Positions 1-7,677 of a stretch of 27,993 nt of DNA are shown here, piece after piece. Made by a program: the position numbers and the translations under genes. Under the pieces are notes generated by a model. The model searched no databases, was not told the DNA's origin, and worked only from the letters and a program-made list of their open reading frames with translations. This stretch comes from QHVT01 sp036387915 (GTDB taxonomy: Bacteria; Acidobacteriota; Thermoanaerobaculia; Gp7-AA8): positions 1-27,993 of the forward strand of contig DASVSV010000226.1 of NCBI GenBank assembly GCA_036387915.1, read 5' to 3'. Numbering within the stretch: the first letter of the stretch is position 1; each line of letters starts with the position of its first letter.

Positions 1-162
1 CGGCGCTTGTTGGCCTAGCCTGAACGCACACCTGTCGACGGAACACGTATTTGCGCGACGACATGGCCTCACTAAGCGCCGCCGGTCGTACCGGCCCGCC
101 GGAGGCCCCCGGTCGTCCTTCTTTCCGTGGCTCCGATGCGAGCATGCTGCTCAGCGCTCGGC
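1..162. other. Gene-free window edge
   Basis: I see no credible gene here. Short open frames exist in several phases, but none has a ribosome-binding site or a recognisable protein. There is a small GC-rich hairpin at 81-95 (6-bp stem, 3-nt loop) and a 7-bp complementarity between 2-8 and 74-80. Neither has the T tract of a terminator or the arms of a tRNA. The strip is downstream of the minus-strand gene that ends at 163. Confidence 0.5.
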
Positions 163-1977
163 TCAGTCGCACGGGCCACCCCCACACTCAGTCACACCCT
201 CGGGATTCCTGGGGAACTTGAACATGGGGAGCCGGGCGTTGTCGATCCTGATGCGGTCCGCCCAGCGATCGGTCGGCGGGAGGAACGCGCCCGCGCCGAT
301 GTAGGTCACGAAGTCGTCCTGCTCGATGCCGTCGCCGGAGACGCCGAGGCCGCCGACGAGGGTGTTGTTGCGCACGAGCGGCGTCGCGCCGGCGAAGAAC
401 GTCACACCGTTCTGATTCGCGTTCGCGAGTTGCGAGCCCTGCGAGCACTGGCGATTCACGTTGTTGAGGTAGAGCGGGAACCACGGCCCGGGCGCGGGAT
501 TGAAGACGCTCGAGTCGATGCCGGGCGGGAAGAACGGCTGCGAGCCGAAGCCGATCGTACGCGTGGTGACCCACGTCCCCGCCGGGATGCCGGGGAGGTC
601 GACGCGCGCGTTCGGATCGGCGCTGTTGAAGTAGACGACGTTGCGCGCCTTCGACGGGACCACGTCCACCGCGTCGAAGAGCGCGTCGGGCATGCGGTAG
701 TGCGCGAGAATCGAGCCGTCGACGTCGACGACCGTGATGACCATGCGCGCGTAGCTGTTGAGGGGGAGGCGCACCTGCGCGCGTGTGCGCTTCGACGCGC
801 TGACGCTGCGCTGCACGATGGCGTCGACTTCGGCGACGGAGAGGCCGTTCGCCCCGGCGCCCGCGCGCGGTCCGACCAGATAGCCGTTCGGCGCGCAGCC
901 GCCAAAGTACGGACCGTAACGGAACGTGCCGTTCGCGGCGCCGGTGGTCGTGCCGGACGGACGCTGCAGGCCGGTCGGGAGGCCGTTGGCGTTGAAGGTC
1001 AGCTTCGCGTTCGGTCCGAGGAACGGGAGGCGGATGCCTTCGATGTAGACGTTCTCGGGGAACGGCAGCGGATAGCGCGGCAGCGGGATGATGCCCGCGG
1101 CGCCGAACGCGCCGGTGACGGCGGCGTACTCTTCGAGATCGGTGTCGCTGTCGATGCCGTAGACGCCGATCGCGCCGAGGAGCTTGGCCTTCGTGACGAT
1201 GCCCTCGCCGAGGTTCGCTTCGAGGACGCGGTAGAGCGGGATGCCGCCCGGCCGCACGGGACGGTCGAACACGTTCTGCGGATTGGGCGCGTCGTTGAAC
1301 TGGATCTTGCCGGTGACCAGCCCCGCGCCGCAGCCGCTGTTGTTGCTCGAATCGCAGAGCGGCTCGGCGAGACCGTCGCGCGCGGCGATGAAGGCGTTGA
1401 TGGAGCGTGCGCGGACGACACACTGATTCGGCGCGGCGGGCAAGCCGTTCCACTGCGCGTTGAGGTCGCAGCCGCGGTTCGACTGCTCGATGCCATAGAG
1501 CGCGCCGCTGGCGGTGTTGGTCAGTCCCGGCGGGAAATGCACCTGGCTGATGAAGCGGATCGTGCGCGAGGAGAGCGGCGCCTGGCTGTTGCTGAAGAAC
1601 GCCGCGGTGCGGGCGACGCCGAGGGCGAGATCGTCGTTGGCGGGATTGGCGCCCGGCTGGCGGTAGAGCGCGAGCGGACGGCCGGTGCGGTCGACGACGC
1701 CGATGGTGGCGGTGTCGTTGCTCAGCGCGGACGCCGCGGCTTCGACGATGGCGCGCACTTCGGCGTCGGTCAGCGCGGGGAACGGTTCCGGCCCCGCGTC
1801 ACCGACCGCGCCGTCGGAACAGGTGCGGGCGGCGGTGACGATCAACTCGCAGCCGGGCAGCTCCGCGTTCGCGGTGACCGGCGCGACGGGCTGGTTGCCG
1901 ATCCGCGCGGCTCGCTGTTTCGCGTGGCCGGGCAGCACCGCGGCGATCGCAAGGGCTCCGATAAGACTCCAACGCAT
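163..1977 (-). CDS. Secreted protein with two HbpS/GlcG-like haem-binding domains
   Basis: A 604-residue protein. I chose the start at 1977 because GGGAGG lies about 9 nt upstream and the protein then begins with a signal peptide (MRWSLIGALAIAAVLPGHA); a longer in-frame start at 2082 would overlap the upstream gene. Two copies of the GlcG/HbpS fold (PF03928 type) can be seen. The first, about residues 70-300, contains TDAEVRAIVEAA, GGIPLY and LLGAIGVYG. The second, about 390-585, contains SVAEVDAIVQ and the typical GGLGVSGDGIEQDD. HbpS-family proteins bind haem or small corrinoid/redox ligands outside the cytoplasm; single domains are usually about 140-170 residues, so this tandem form has long insertions. 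Several Cys are present and disulphides are plausible. It is the last gene of the cytochrome cluster, 49 nt after the decahaem gene, which fits a haem or redox role. The exact ligand is unknown. Confidence 0.8.
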   Translation of the reverse strand: MRWSLIGALAIAAVLPGHAKQRAARIGNQPVAPVTANAELPGCELIVTAARTCSDGAVGDAGPEPFPALTDAEVRAIVEAAASALSNDTATIGVVDRTGRPLALYRQPGANPANDDLALGVARTAAFFSNSQAPLSSRTIRFISQVHFPPGLTNTASGALYGIEQSNRGCDLNAQWNGLPAAPNQCVVRARSINAFIAARDGLAEPLCDSSNNSGCGAGLVTGKIQFNDAPNPQNVFDRPVRPGGIPLYRVLEANLGEGIVTKAKLLGAIGVYGIDSDTDLEEYAAVTGAFGAAGIIPLPRYPLPFPENVYIEGIRLPFLGPNAKLTFNANGLPTGLQRPSGTTTGAANGTFRYGPYFGGCAPNGYLVGPRAGAGANGLSVAEVDAIVQRSVSASKRTRAQVRLPLNSYARMVITVVDVDGSILAHYRMPDALFDAVDVVPSKARNVVYFNSADPNARVDLPGIPAGTWVTTRTIGFGSQPFFPPGIDSSVFNPAPGPWFPLYLNNVNRQCSQGSQLANANQNGVTFFAGATPLVRNNTLVGGLGVSGDGIEQDDFVTYIGAGAFLPPTDRWADRIRIDNARLPMFKFPRNPEGVTECGGGPCD

Positions 1978-1982
1978 CCGTT

Positions 1983-1992
1983 CCCGCCTCCC
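1983..1992 (-). promoter_or_regulatory. Ribosome-binding site deciding the 1977 start
   Basis: On the minus strand the sequence reads GGGAGGCGGG, ending 5 nt before the ATG at 1977-1975. It sets the start of the HbpS-like protein at the signal-peptide methionine instead of at the upstream in-frame methionine. Confidence 0.7.
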
Positions 1993-2026
1993 GTTACAAG
2001 CCACCGCCCAACCGTCGATGTGTGGT

Positions 2027-4333
2027 CTAGATCTGATAAGTGAACGTGGCGGCATTATCAGCCAGAACGATCGAGTCGCCACGTTTGAGTTGCACCTCGG
2101 TGATGCGCGCGCTGCCCGCCGCGCCGATGAAGGTGCCGTTGGTCGAGCCCTCGTCGATGGCCCAGACCTTCCCCGCGCGCGGCACGATGCGCACGTGGCG
2201 CTTCGACACGCGGCCGTCGGGGATGACCACCTGCGCCAGCGCCGCGTCGCGGCCGATGTAGAGACCGTCCTGCTCGATGACGAAGCGCTGCCCTTCCAGC
2301 GGGCCGGCGGTGCAGAGGATCATGCCGTACCACTCCACGAACTCCGTCGAGCCGCCGGCCTTCGCCCCTTCCTGCATCTCCGAGAGATTGCCGATGCGCG
2401 TGGCGTCGGCGGCCGGCGGAGCGGGAACAACTGGAGCGGGAACGGCCGGAGCCGCGGGGACCGGTGCGGCCGCGGCGGGCGGCATCGGACGCGCGGGCTC
2501 GGGCGCGGGGATAGGTGGGTTGGCGGCGGCCGGGCCGGGCGTCGGCGCGGGCGGGTTCTTCGGGAGCGGCGGCGGCGCGGGACGCGGTCCTGCCGGCGCG
2601 GGACGGTCGTCGGCCTTCGGCTTGAGGCGCTGGAACAACGCCATGCCGACGGGCACGAGCACCACCAGGATCAGCAGTGCAATCGCGACGAGCAGGATTT
2701 TGTCGATCATCCGCGCTTCTCCCCCCTGCCCCGGCGTTCCCCCTGCGATGGGCGACGCCGAGGCCGCAGCCAGTATCGGTTTGGAGCGCACATGATACTC
2801 GTGACAGGTGATGCAGGTACTGGCAGCGGTGGCGTTGCGCGCGTGGCAGGTCGTGCAGTCGGCGCGCCTGGGCATGTGCACGTCGGCGGTATTGACGCTG
2901 TTCCGTAAATCGCGATGGCAGGACTCGCAATCGAGTCCGCTGTGCGCGGTGTGGGTGAAACCGGCGCCGGTCAGCCACTCGGTGACGATCCGCGGCGGCT
3001 CGACGGCGAACCGCTCGCCGGCGCGCTTGAGGTCGTGGCACTTGCCGCACTTCACCTTCAGCACCTGACCGGCGTTGATGACCGCGCGCTCGTCCAGCCC
3101 GACCACCGCGCGGCGAGTGAGCATTCTCCGCACCTCGGCCGGCGACTTGCCGATGATGTCGCGGTTGCCGGCATACGTCGTGGCGATGTAGCCGTACGCG
3201 AGCTGCGGATCGCCGCCGTGCGGGATTTCCGCGGTGGGGAAGCGCGGGTCGAAGGTGAGCTTGTGGCAGCGCTGGCAGTGCTGCTCGAACTCAAGGTTGA
3301 CCGGATCGGCCTTGCCGCGTGTGACGACGAGCTTGTGGCAGCCGTCGCACTTCAGCTCCTCCCGCCTGCCGGTGGCGTTGAAGATGCCGCCCTTGCGCAG
3401 GTGGAGCTTGTGGTTGAAGCGGATGTTGTTCGGGTCCGCCGGCACGGTGAGCTCGGGATGCTGCTCGCCGAACTCGGTGATGACGCGCAGTTCGTCGTTC
3501 GCGAGCGGCGCTTTCGCGTGCGCGGTGAGGTTCGCGTGACACGCGGCGCATTTCTGATCGTTGATCAGCGCGAGCTTCGGCAGTCCGCGATGCTCGGCGT
3601 GACAGGACATGCACGTGGGCGTATCGACCTCATTCATCGAATGGGCGAAGCGCTCGTGACAGGCCTCGCAACGCTCGTTCTTCACACTGTTCCACGGGTC
3701 GTGACAGGCGGCGCATTGCGTGGCGATGGCGATGCCGTTCGCATCTTTGATTTTCGCGTGCGCGGACGACACGCCGCCCGGCATGAACGCTTTCTGTTTC
3801 TCGGGCCGCGTGACTTCGCCGATCACGGCGAGGGTGATGATCAGCGCGATGGCCACGAGGCTCAGTTTCGTCAGCCAGCCGCGGTGCAGACGGTACGCGC
3901 CCGCGTAGTCGATCTTCTCCGCACGCACCGCCTTGCCGCCGCCAACGGCCGGCGCGGCGGCGACGACTTCGTCGTCCTCGACGTCGATCGTGGCCGCCTT
4001 CTGCTGCGGCCTGGCGACGATGCGCAGGAAGAGCGGCTTGTTCGCCTCGGCGACCTGCACCTCCACGCGCAGGTCGCCGGCCTCGATGACGTCACCCTTC
4101 GCCAGCCGCGCCGACTCGACCGGCTTGCCGTTCACGTACGTGCCGGTGATCGAGCCCTTGTCGGTGATGGTGTAGCCGGCGGAGTCGCTCTCGATGACCG
4201 CATGCTCGAGCGCAACCGCCGGATTGTCCGAGCGCAGCTCGGCATTCGTCCCCCGTCCAATGCGCAGCACGGACGTACGGATCTCGCTCAATGAGATCTG
4301 CCGGCCGACGACGCGTTGGATGACGAAACTCAT
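2027..4333 (-). CDS. FHA-TM-decahaem cytochrome c-TM-FHA fusion protein
   Basis: A 768-residue protein. N-terminal FHA domain, about 20-95 (RIGRG 24-28, LEHAVI, GSITGTYVNG 60-69). Transmembrane helix about 155-173. Ten CXXCH haem-c motifs starting at residues 207, 222, 241, 262, 329, 353, 429, 469, 493 and 507. Second transmembrane helix about 545-567. Pro/Ala-rich linker 575-642. C-terminal FHA domain about 670-766 (YIGRD 692-696, RVSKRHVRI, EGSTNGTFIG 728-737). Predicted topology puts both FHA domains in the cytoplasm and the decahaem domain in the periplasm. FHA domains bind phosphothreonine peptides; multihaem c domains carry electrons. It follows a di-haem cytochrome b gene and is probably its periplasmic electron acceptor or donor. 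Its own start has no clear Shine-Dalgarno sequence. Joining FHA domains directly to a multihaem cytochrome is unusual to my knowledge. Confidence 0.93.
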   Translation of the reverse strand: MSFVIQRVVGRQISLSEIRTSVLRIGRGTNAELRSDNPAVALEHAVIESDSAGYTITDKGSITGTYVNGKPVESARLAKGDVIEAGDLRVEVQVAEANKPLFLRIVARPQQKAATIDVEDDEVVAAAPAVGGGKAVRAEKIDYAGAYRLHRGWLTKLSLVAIALIITLAVIGEVTRPEKQKAFMPGGVSSAHAKIKDANGIAIATQCAACHDPWNSVKNERCEACHERFAHSMNEVDTPTCMSCHAEHRGLPKLALINDQKCAACHANLTAHAKAPLANDELRVITEFGEQHPELTVPADPNNIRFNHKLHLRKGGIFNATGRREELKCDGCHKLVVTRGKADPVNLEFEQHCQRCHKLTFDPRFPTAEIPHGGDPQLAYGYIATTYAGNRDIIGKSPAEVRRMLTRRAVVGLDERAVINAGQVLKVKCGKCHDLKRAGERFAVEPPRIVTEWLTGAGFTHTAHSGLDCESCHRDLRNSVNTADVHMPRRADCTTCHARNATAASTCITCHEYHVRSKPILAAASASPIAGGTPGQGGEARMIDKILLVAIALLILVVLVPVGMALFQRLKPKADDRPAPAGPRPAPPPLPKNPPAPTPGPAAANPPIPAPEPARPMPPAAAAPVPAAPAVPAPVVPAPPAADATRIGNLSEMQEGAKAGGSTEFVEWYGMILCTAGPLEGQRFVIEQDGLYIGRDAALAQVVIPDGRVSKRHVRIVPRAGKVWAIDEGSTNGTFIGAAGSARITEVQLKRGDSIVLADNAATFTYQI
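2716..2726 (-). promoter_or_regulatory. Strong Shine-Dalgarno inside the decahaem gene
   Basis: The minus strand reads GGGGGGAGAAG, with GGAG 8 nt before an in-frame ATG at 2710-2708 (Met542 of the fusion). Initiation here would give a separate 227-residue membrane-anchored FHA protein (TM, Pro-rich linker, FHA). The site is much better than the one at the annotated start of the full protein. Confidence 0.5.
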
Positions 4334-4343
4334 AGTTGCGCTC

Positions 4344-4434
4344 AGGTAAAAGGTGAACGGTAAAAGGTAAAAGTGCCGCTACGCGGCGGTCCGCGCGAAG
4401 CGCACTTTTACCCTTTACCTTTTTCCTTTTACCT
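4344..4434. repeat. Long palindrome of 7-nt repeats
   Basis: The left arm 4344-4376 and right arm 4402-4434 are reverse complements at 29 of 33 positions. The arms are degenerate 7-nt repeats (AGGTAAA, AGGTGAA, CGGTAAA, AGGTAAA). The central part (4377-4401) forms a further GC-rich hairpin. It fills most of the 107-nt gap between the cytochrome b stop (4441) and the decahaem start (4333). In the transcript the core hairpin is followed by CACTTTTACCTTTTACC, so it might also attenuate transcription. Confidence 0.85.
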
Positions 4435-4440
4435 GCCTTC

Positions 4441-5271
4441 TCAAAACACTTTCCCGTAATAGAAAACCGCGATCACGTGCACGGTCCCGAACACCAGTAC
4501 CGCGATGGTGACCGGCACGTGAATGTAGAGCCAGAACTCGAGGACGTTCTTGTAGCGCTGCTGATACATGAGGCGCATCAGCAGCTCTTTGCGCTGGCGG
4601 GAGAAGACGAGCATCTGGCGGAGCTGGTCCTGCTCTTCCTTCCCCACCAGGGCGAGCAGCTTCGACCAGTCCGCCGTCGACTGCTGCGGGCCGCGGCGCA
4701 TGCGGGCGAAGAGCAATCGCCATCCGGCCAGCCAGCCCGGCATCGACTCGGCCATCAGGCCGTCGTAGATGCGGACGAATGGCGCGGAGCGGCCGTTGGC
4801 CACGCGGGCCATGTTGCGTCCGAGCTGGTTGAGCTGCTGCGAGATCTCGTCGACGGTGAGGTTGCTCTCCACCTCGGTCAGCAGGCGCGGCACGGTCACG
4901 AAGAAGATCGCACCGGCGATGCCGCTGAGGATCACCACCGCGACCAGGATCAGCGTCGTCACGGCCACGGTGTCGTTGAAGCGCCCGCCGGTGTGCAGCA
5001 CGAGCAGCACGAGCACGAGCAGTCCGAGGTAGATGTGCGACTGGAGCCACTGCTCCATCGTGCCGAGGCGGGAGCGGTACCAGCGCTTGCGGATGCCGTA
5101 GAAGGCGAGGAGGAGAATGAGCAGGTAGCCGGCGGTGCCGAAAATCAGTCCGATCGTCGAGCCGCCGTGCGGAAACTCGCGGCGCACGCTCCAGACGAAC
5201 GACCCCACCACCACGGCGAGAAGCACGATGAAGATGCGGCGCCAGACTACGCCGCTTCGTGCGACCGGCAT
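4441..5271 (-). CDS. Di-haem b-type cytochrome, five-helix membrane protein
   Basis: A 276-residue membrane protein with predicted helices at about 12-30, 41-60, 77-95, 105-127 and 247-272. Two helices each carry a pair of histidines with the same spacing: H79/H93 and H251/H265 (H-x13-H in both). This is the bis-histidine pattern that ligates two stacked b haems in cytochrome b-type proteins. A hydrophilic stretch of about 120 residues (128-246), rich in charged residues, separates helices 4 and 5 and is probably cytoplasmic. The ATG is 1 nt after the stop of the flavin/Fe-S gene, with GGGGAGGAG upstream, so translation is coupled. Likely role: membrane electron transfer between the cytoplasmic Fe-S protein, the quinone pool and the periplasmic decahaem protein. 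I cannot assign it to a named cytochrome b subfamily. Confidence 0.85.
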   Translation of the reverse strand: MPVARSGVVWRRIFIVLLAVVVGSFVWSVRREFPHGGSTIGLIFGTAGYLLILLLAFYGIRKRWYRSRLGTMEQWLQSHIYLGLLVLVLLVLHTGGRFNDTVAVTTLILVAVVILSGIAGAIFFVTVPRLLTEVESNLTVDEISQQLNQLGRNMARVANGRSAPFVRIYDGLMAESMPGWLAGWRLLFARMRRGPQQSTADWSKLLALVGKEEQDQLRQMLVFSRQRKELLMRLMYQQRYKNVLEFWLYIHVPVTIAVLVFGTVHVIAVFYYGKVF

Positions 5272-5272
5272 G

Positions 5273-7654
5273 CTATTGCGCTCCTCCCCGGGTGATCACG
5301 ATCTCCTCGAGCGTGGTGCGGTACTCCTCCGGCTCGAGGCGGATGGCGGCGCCGGTCGGGCAACTGCGCACGCAGGCCGGGCCGCCTTTGATGTCGCGGC
5401 AGAGATCGCACTTCACGGCCCTGGTCTGTTCGACGTCGCTCTGGTGGCCTTTGCCGAACAGCTCCTTGATCCAGGAGAAGAGCGTCTTCTTCGGCTCGAC
5501 GTGGATCATGAAGATGTTGCCGTAGGGACAGTTTCGCTCGCAGTTGCCGCAGCCGATGCAGTTCGACTTGATGTACACCTCGCCGCGCGGATCGCGCACC
5601 AGCGCGTCGGGCGGACAGTCCAGCATGCACATCGGGTTCTCGCACTGCCAGCAGGAGTTCGGCGCCAGGAGGTTGTAGAACTTGATGCCGGTCAGCGAGA
5701 GGCGGGCCTGCCCGTCGTCGTGCACGCCCTCGCAGCCGCGGATGCAGTTCGAGCAGCGGATGCAGCGGTGCTCGTCGATGATCAGCGTCTGCGTGCCCAT
5801 GACCACTTCCTCGCGGATGAGGTCCCCCAGCACGGCGCCCGATCCCGGCGTGGCCTCGGCCACGAGACTGGCGATGCGCCGCTCTTCCAGCTTCTTCATC
5901 GGCACGTCACGGAGCTCGGGACGCGCGCCGATGAAGTCGTTGAAGTCTTTCTTGGAGAGCTTGATGATCTCGGACGGGAAGATCGCGCTGACGGTGGCGG
6001 TGCGCGCGGAGTCGGAGAAGAGCGCGGCCTCGCCGAAGAAGTTGCCGGCCACGAGGTACGAGAGCACGACTTCCTTGTCACCCGACTTCTTGGCGATCTT
6101 CACCATGCCGTTGCGGATCAGGTAGAACGCGTCGGCCTTGTCCCCTTCCTTGAAGACCACGGCGTCCTTGCCGAACGACTCGACCGTGGCCGCGTCCACG
6201 AGCTCGCCCAGCGCCGCCTCGGGGATGCCGGGGAAGAGATAGCCGCCGAACGCGCGGAGCATGAAGGCCTGGTCGACGAGGTTCTTCGCCTTCGGCGCGT
6301 TGCCGAGGAGCTTGAGGATCGATTTGCGGGGGATCTCGATGATGCGCGTGGGACCCTGCGCGACCGCGGTGGCGGTGCGGCGGCGGCCGGAGATCAGGCT
6401 CATCTCGCCGAAGAAGTTGCCGGCCGTGAGCTCGGCGATGGTCTGCATCGTCGCGGCCTGCTCCGGCTTGCGCAGCAGCTCCACGCGCCCCGAGGCGATG
6501 ATCAGGAAGTCGTTGGTGTAATCGTTCTGGTTGATGATGGCCTGTCCGCTGGCGTACTCGCGGACCTTCGTCGCCAGGAACGTTTCGCGGAGCTGCTGCT
6601 CGTCGGCCGCGGCGAGCAGCGGCACGCGGCCGCGGATGGCGCTGATGCGCTCGCGCACGGAGCCATCCCAGTACGGCAGGCGCTCCTTGAGCACGGCCTC
6701 GTCGGCCGGCTCGACTTCGCGTCCCATCAGGTGCTCGACCACTTCCCACCCCTGGTTCATGCCGAGCTTGATCAGATCGCGGCCACTGGCGGCACCGATG
6801 AGGAAGAGGCCGGGCACGCTCGACTCGTGCACCTGCGAGAGGATCGGACGCGCGTCGGCGCCGTCGCCGCTGTACTTGATGCCGACCGATTCAAAGAACT
6901 TGCGCGGTGCGTCGGCGCCGAGCTTGAGGAAGAGCAGCTCCGCGGGGACGCGCGTCACTTCGCCGCGCACGTTAAGATCGCAGTAGCCGTCGAAGACCTG
7001 CTTGACGGTGGTGTTGAAGTACACCGTCATGCGGTTCGAGGCCTGACGGGAGAGGATCTCGCGCGTGAGGATCTCGTTCGCGCGCGTGATCTCGGAGCCG
7101 CGCACGATCAGGCCGACGCGGTTCTCGTCCGAGAGCGCGATCGCGATCTCGAGCGCGGAGTCGCCCGCGCCGACGACGAGGATGTCCTGCTCGGAGTGCT
7201 CGGCCGGATCGTTCAACCGATAACGAACGTGCGGCTGGTCGTCGCCAGGGCAACCGAGCTTGCGCGGGTTGCCCTGCGTGCCCATGGCCAGGACGACTTT
7301 GCCCGCGTCGTACGCGGCGCCGGCCGCGGTCTTGATCGCGAACCGCTCGCCCTCTTTCTTGATCGATTTCACCTCGGCGTTGAAGGCGACGTTGAGCTTT
7401 CGCTCGCTGGCGAAATCGTTCCACGCGCCGAGGATCGACTCGCGCGAGCCGGCCTCGAACGGCAGGTCGCCGCGCGCCGGGATCATCACCGGCTCGGCCA
7501 TGACGAACTTGCGCGCCTGGTAGTTGTAGATCGTGTCGGAGAGATGGTCGGTGCGCTCGAGGAGCACGTAGCTCAGGCCGTTGGCCTGCGCGTGCGCCGC
7601 GGTGGCGAGTCCGGCAGGGCCGCTGCCGACTATGGCGAGATCGTATTGGGTCAT
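5273..7654 (-). CDS. Flavin oxidoreductase / dual cNMP-binding / four-cluster ferredoxin fusion
   Basis: A 793-residue cytoplasmic protein. Residues 1-315 are a thioredoxin-reductase-like flavin/NAD(P)H module: FAD Rossmann motif VGSGPAGLATAA (9-20), second nucleotide motif VVGAGDSALEIA (160-171), closing motif GLFLIGAASG (282-291). It lacks a CXXC disulphide site. Two cyclic-nucleotide-binding domains follow, about 345-450 (FFGEMSL, RRTATA) and 475-580 (FFGEAAL, ARTATV); both keep the FGE and Arg-Thr-Ala residues of the phosphate-binding cassette. Residues 622-770 hold 16 Cys in four [4Fe-4S] motifs of the DmsB/HybA type: CX2CX2CX3C at 631, CX2CX4CX3CP at 668, CX2CX2CX3CP at 699 and CX2CX8CX3CP at 749. 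It probably passes electrons from NAD(P)H via FAD and Fe-S to the cytochrome b encoded next. The start at 7654 is preceded by AGGA and gives a clean flavin N-terminus; an upstream extension in this frame is not protein-like. Confidence 0.95.
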   Translation of the reverse strand: MTQYDLAIVGSGPAGLATAAHAQANGLSYVLLERTDHLSDTIYNYQARKFVMAEPVMIPARGDLPFEAGSRESILGAWNDFASERKLNVAFNAEVKSIKKEGERFAIKTAAGAAYDAGKVVLAMGTQGNPRKLGCPGDDQPHVRYRLNDPAEHSEQDILVVGAGDSALEIAIALSDENRVGLIVRGSEITRANEILTREILSRQASNRMTVYFNTTVKQVFDGYCDLNVRGEVTRVPAELLFLKLGADAPRKFFESVGIKYSGDGADARPILSQVHESSVPGLFLIGAASGRDLIKLGMNQGWEVVEHLMGREVEPADEAVLKERLPYWDGSVRERISAIRGRVPLLAAADEQQLRETFLATKVREYASGQAIINQNDYTNDFLIIASGRVELLRKPEQAATMQTIAELTAGNFFGEMSLISGRRRTATAVAQGPTRIIEIPRKSILKLLGNAPKAKNLVDQAFMLRAFGGYLFPGIPEAALGELVDAATVESFGKDAVVFKEGDKADAFYLIRNGMVKIAKKSGDKEVVLSYLVAGNFFGEAALFSDSARTATVSAIFPSEIIKLSKKDFNDFIGARPELRDVPMKKLEERRIASLVAEATPGSGAVLGDLIREEVVMGTQTLIIDEHRCIRCSNCIRGCEGVHDDGQARLSLTGIKFYNLLAPNSCWQCENPMCMLDCPPDALVRDPRGEVYIKSNCIGCGNCERNCPYGNIFMIHVEPKKTLFSWIKELFGKGHQSDVEQTRAVKCDLCRDIKGGPACVRSCPTGAAIRLEPEEYRTTLEEIVITRGGAQ

Positions 7655-7677
7655 GGGGTTCCTGGGTCTTCCAACAA

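Noticed and set aside
2..80. tRNA-like 7-bp closing stem
   Set aside because: No T-arm GTTCRA sequence, anticodon arm or fitting D-arm; the complementarity alone is not enough.
127..2043. Long plus-strand open frame of 638 codons opposite the HbpS-like gene
   Set aside because: Arg/Glu/Val-rich antisense reading of a high-GC gene; the minus-strand protein has a signal peptide, Shine-Dalgarno and family motifs.
5273..7654. Thioredoxin reductase identity for the flavin domain
   Set aside because: The fold resembles it, but there is no CXXC redox-active pair, and the fused ferredoxin points to electron transfer to Fe-S instead.
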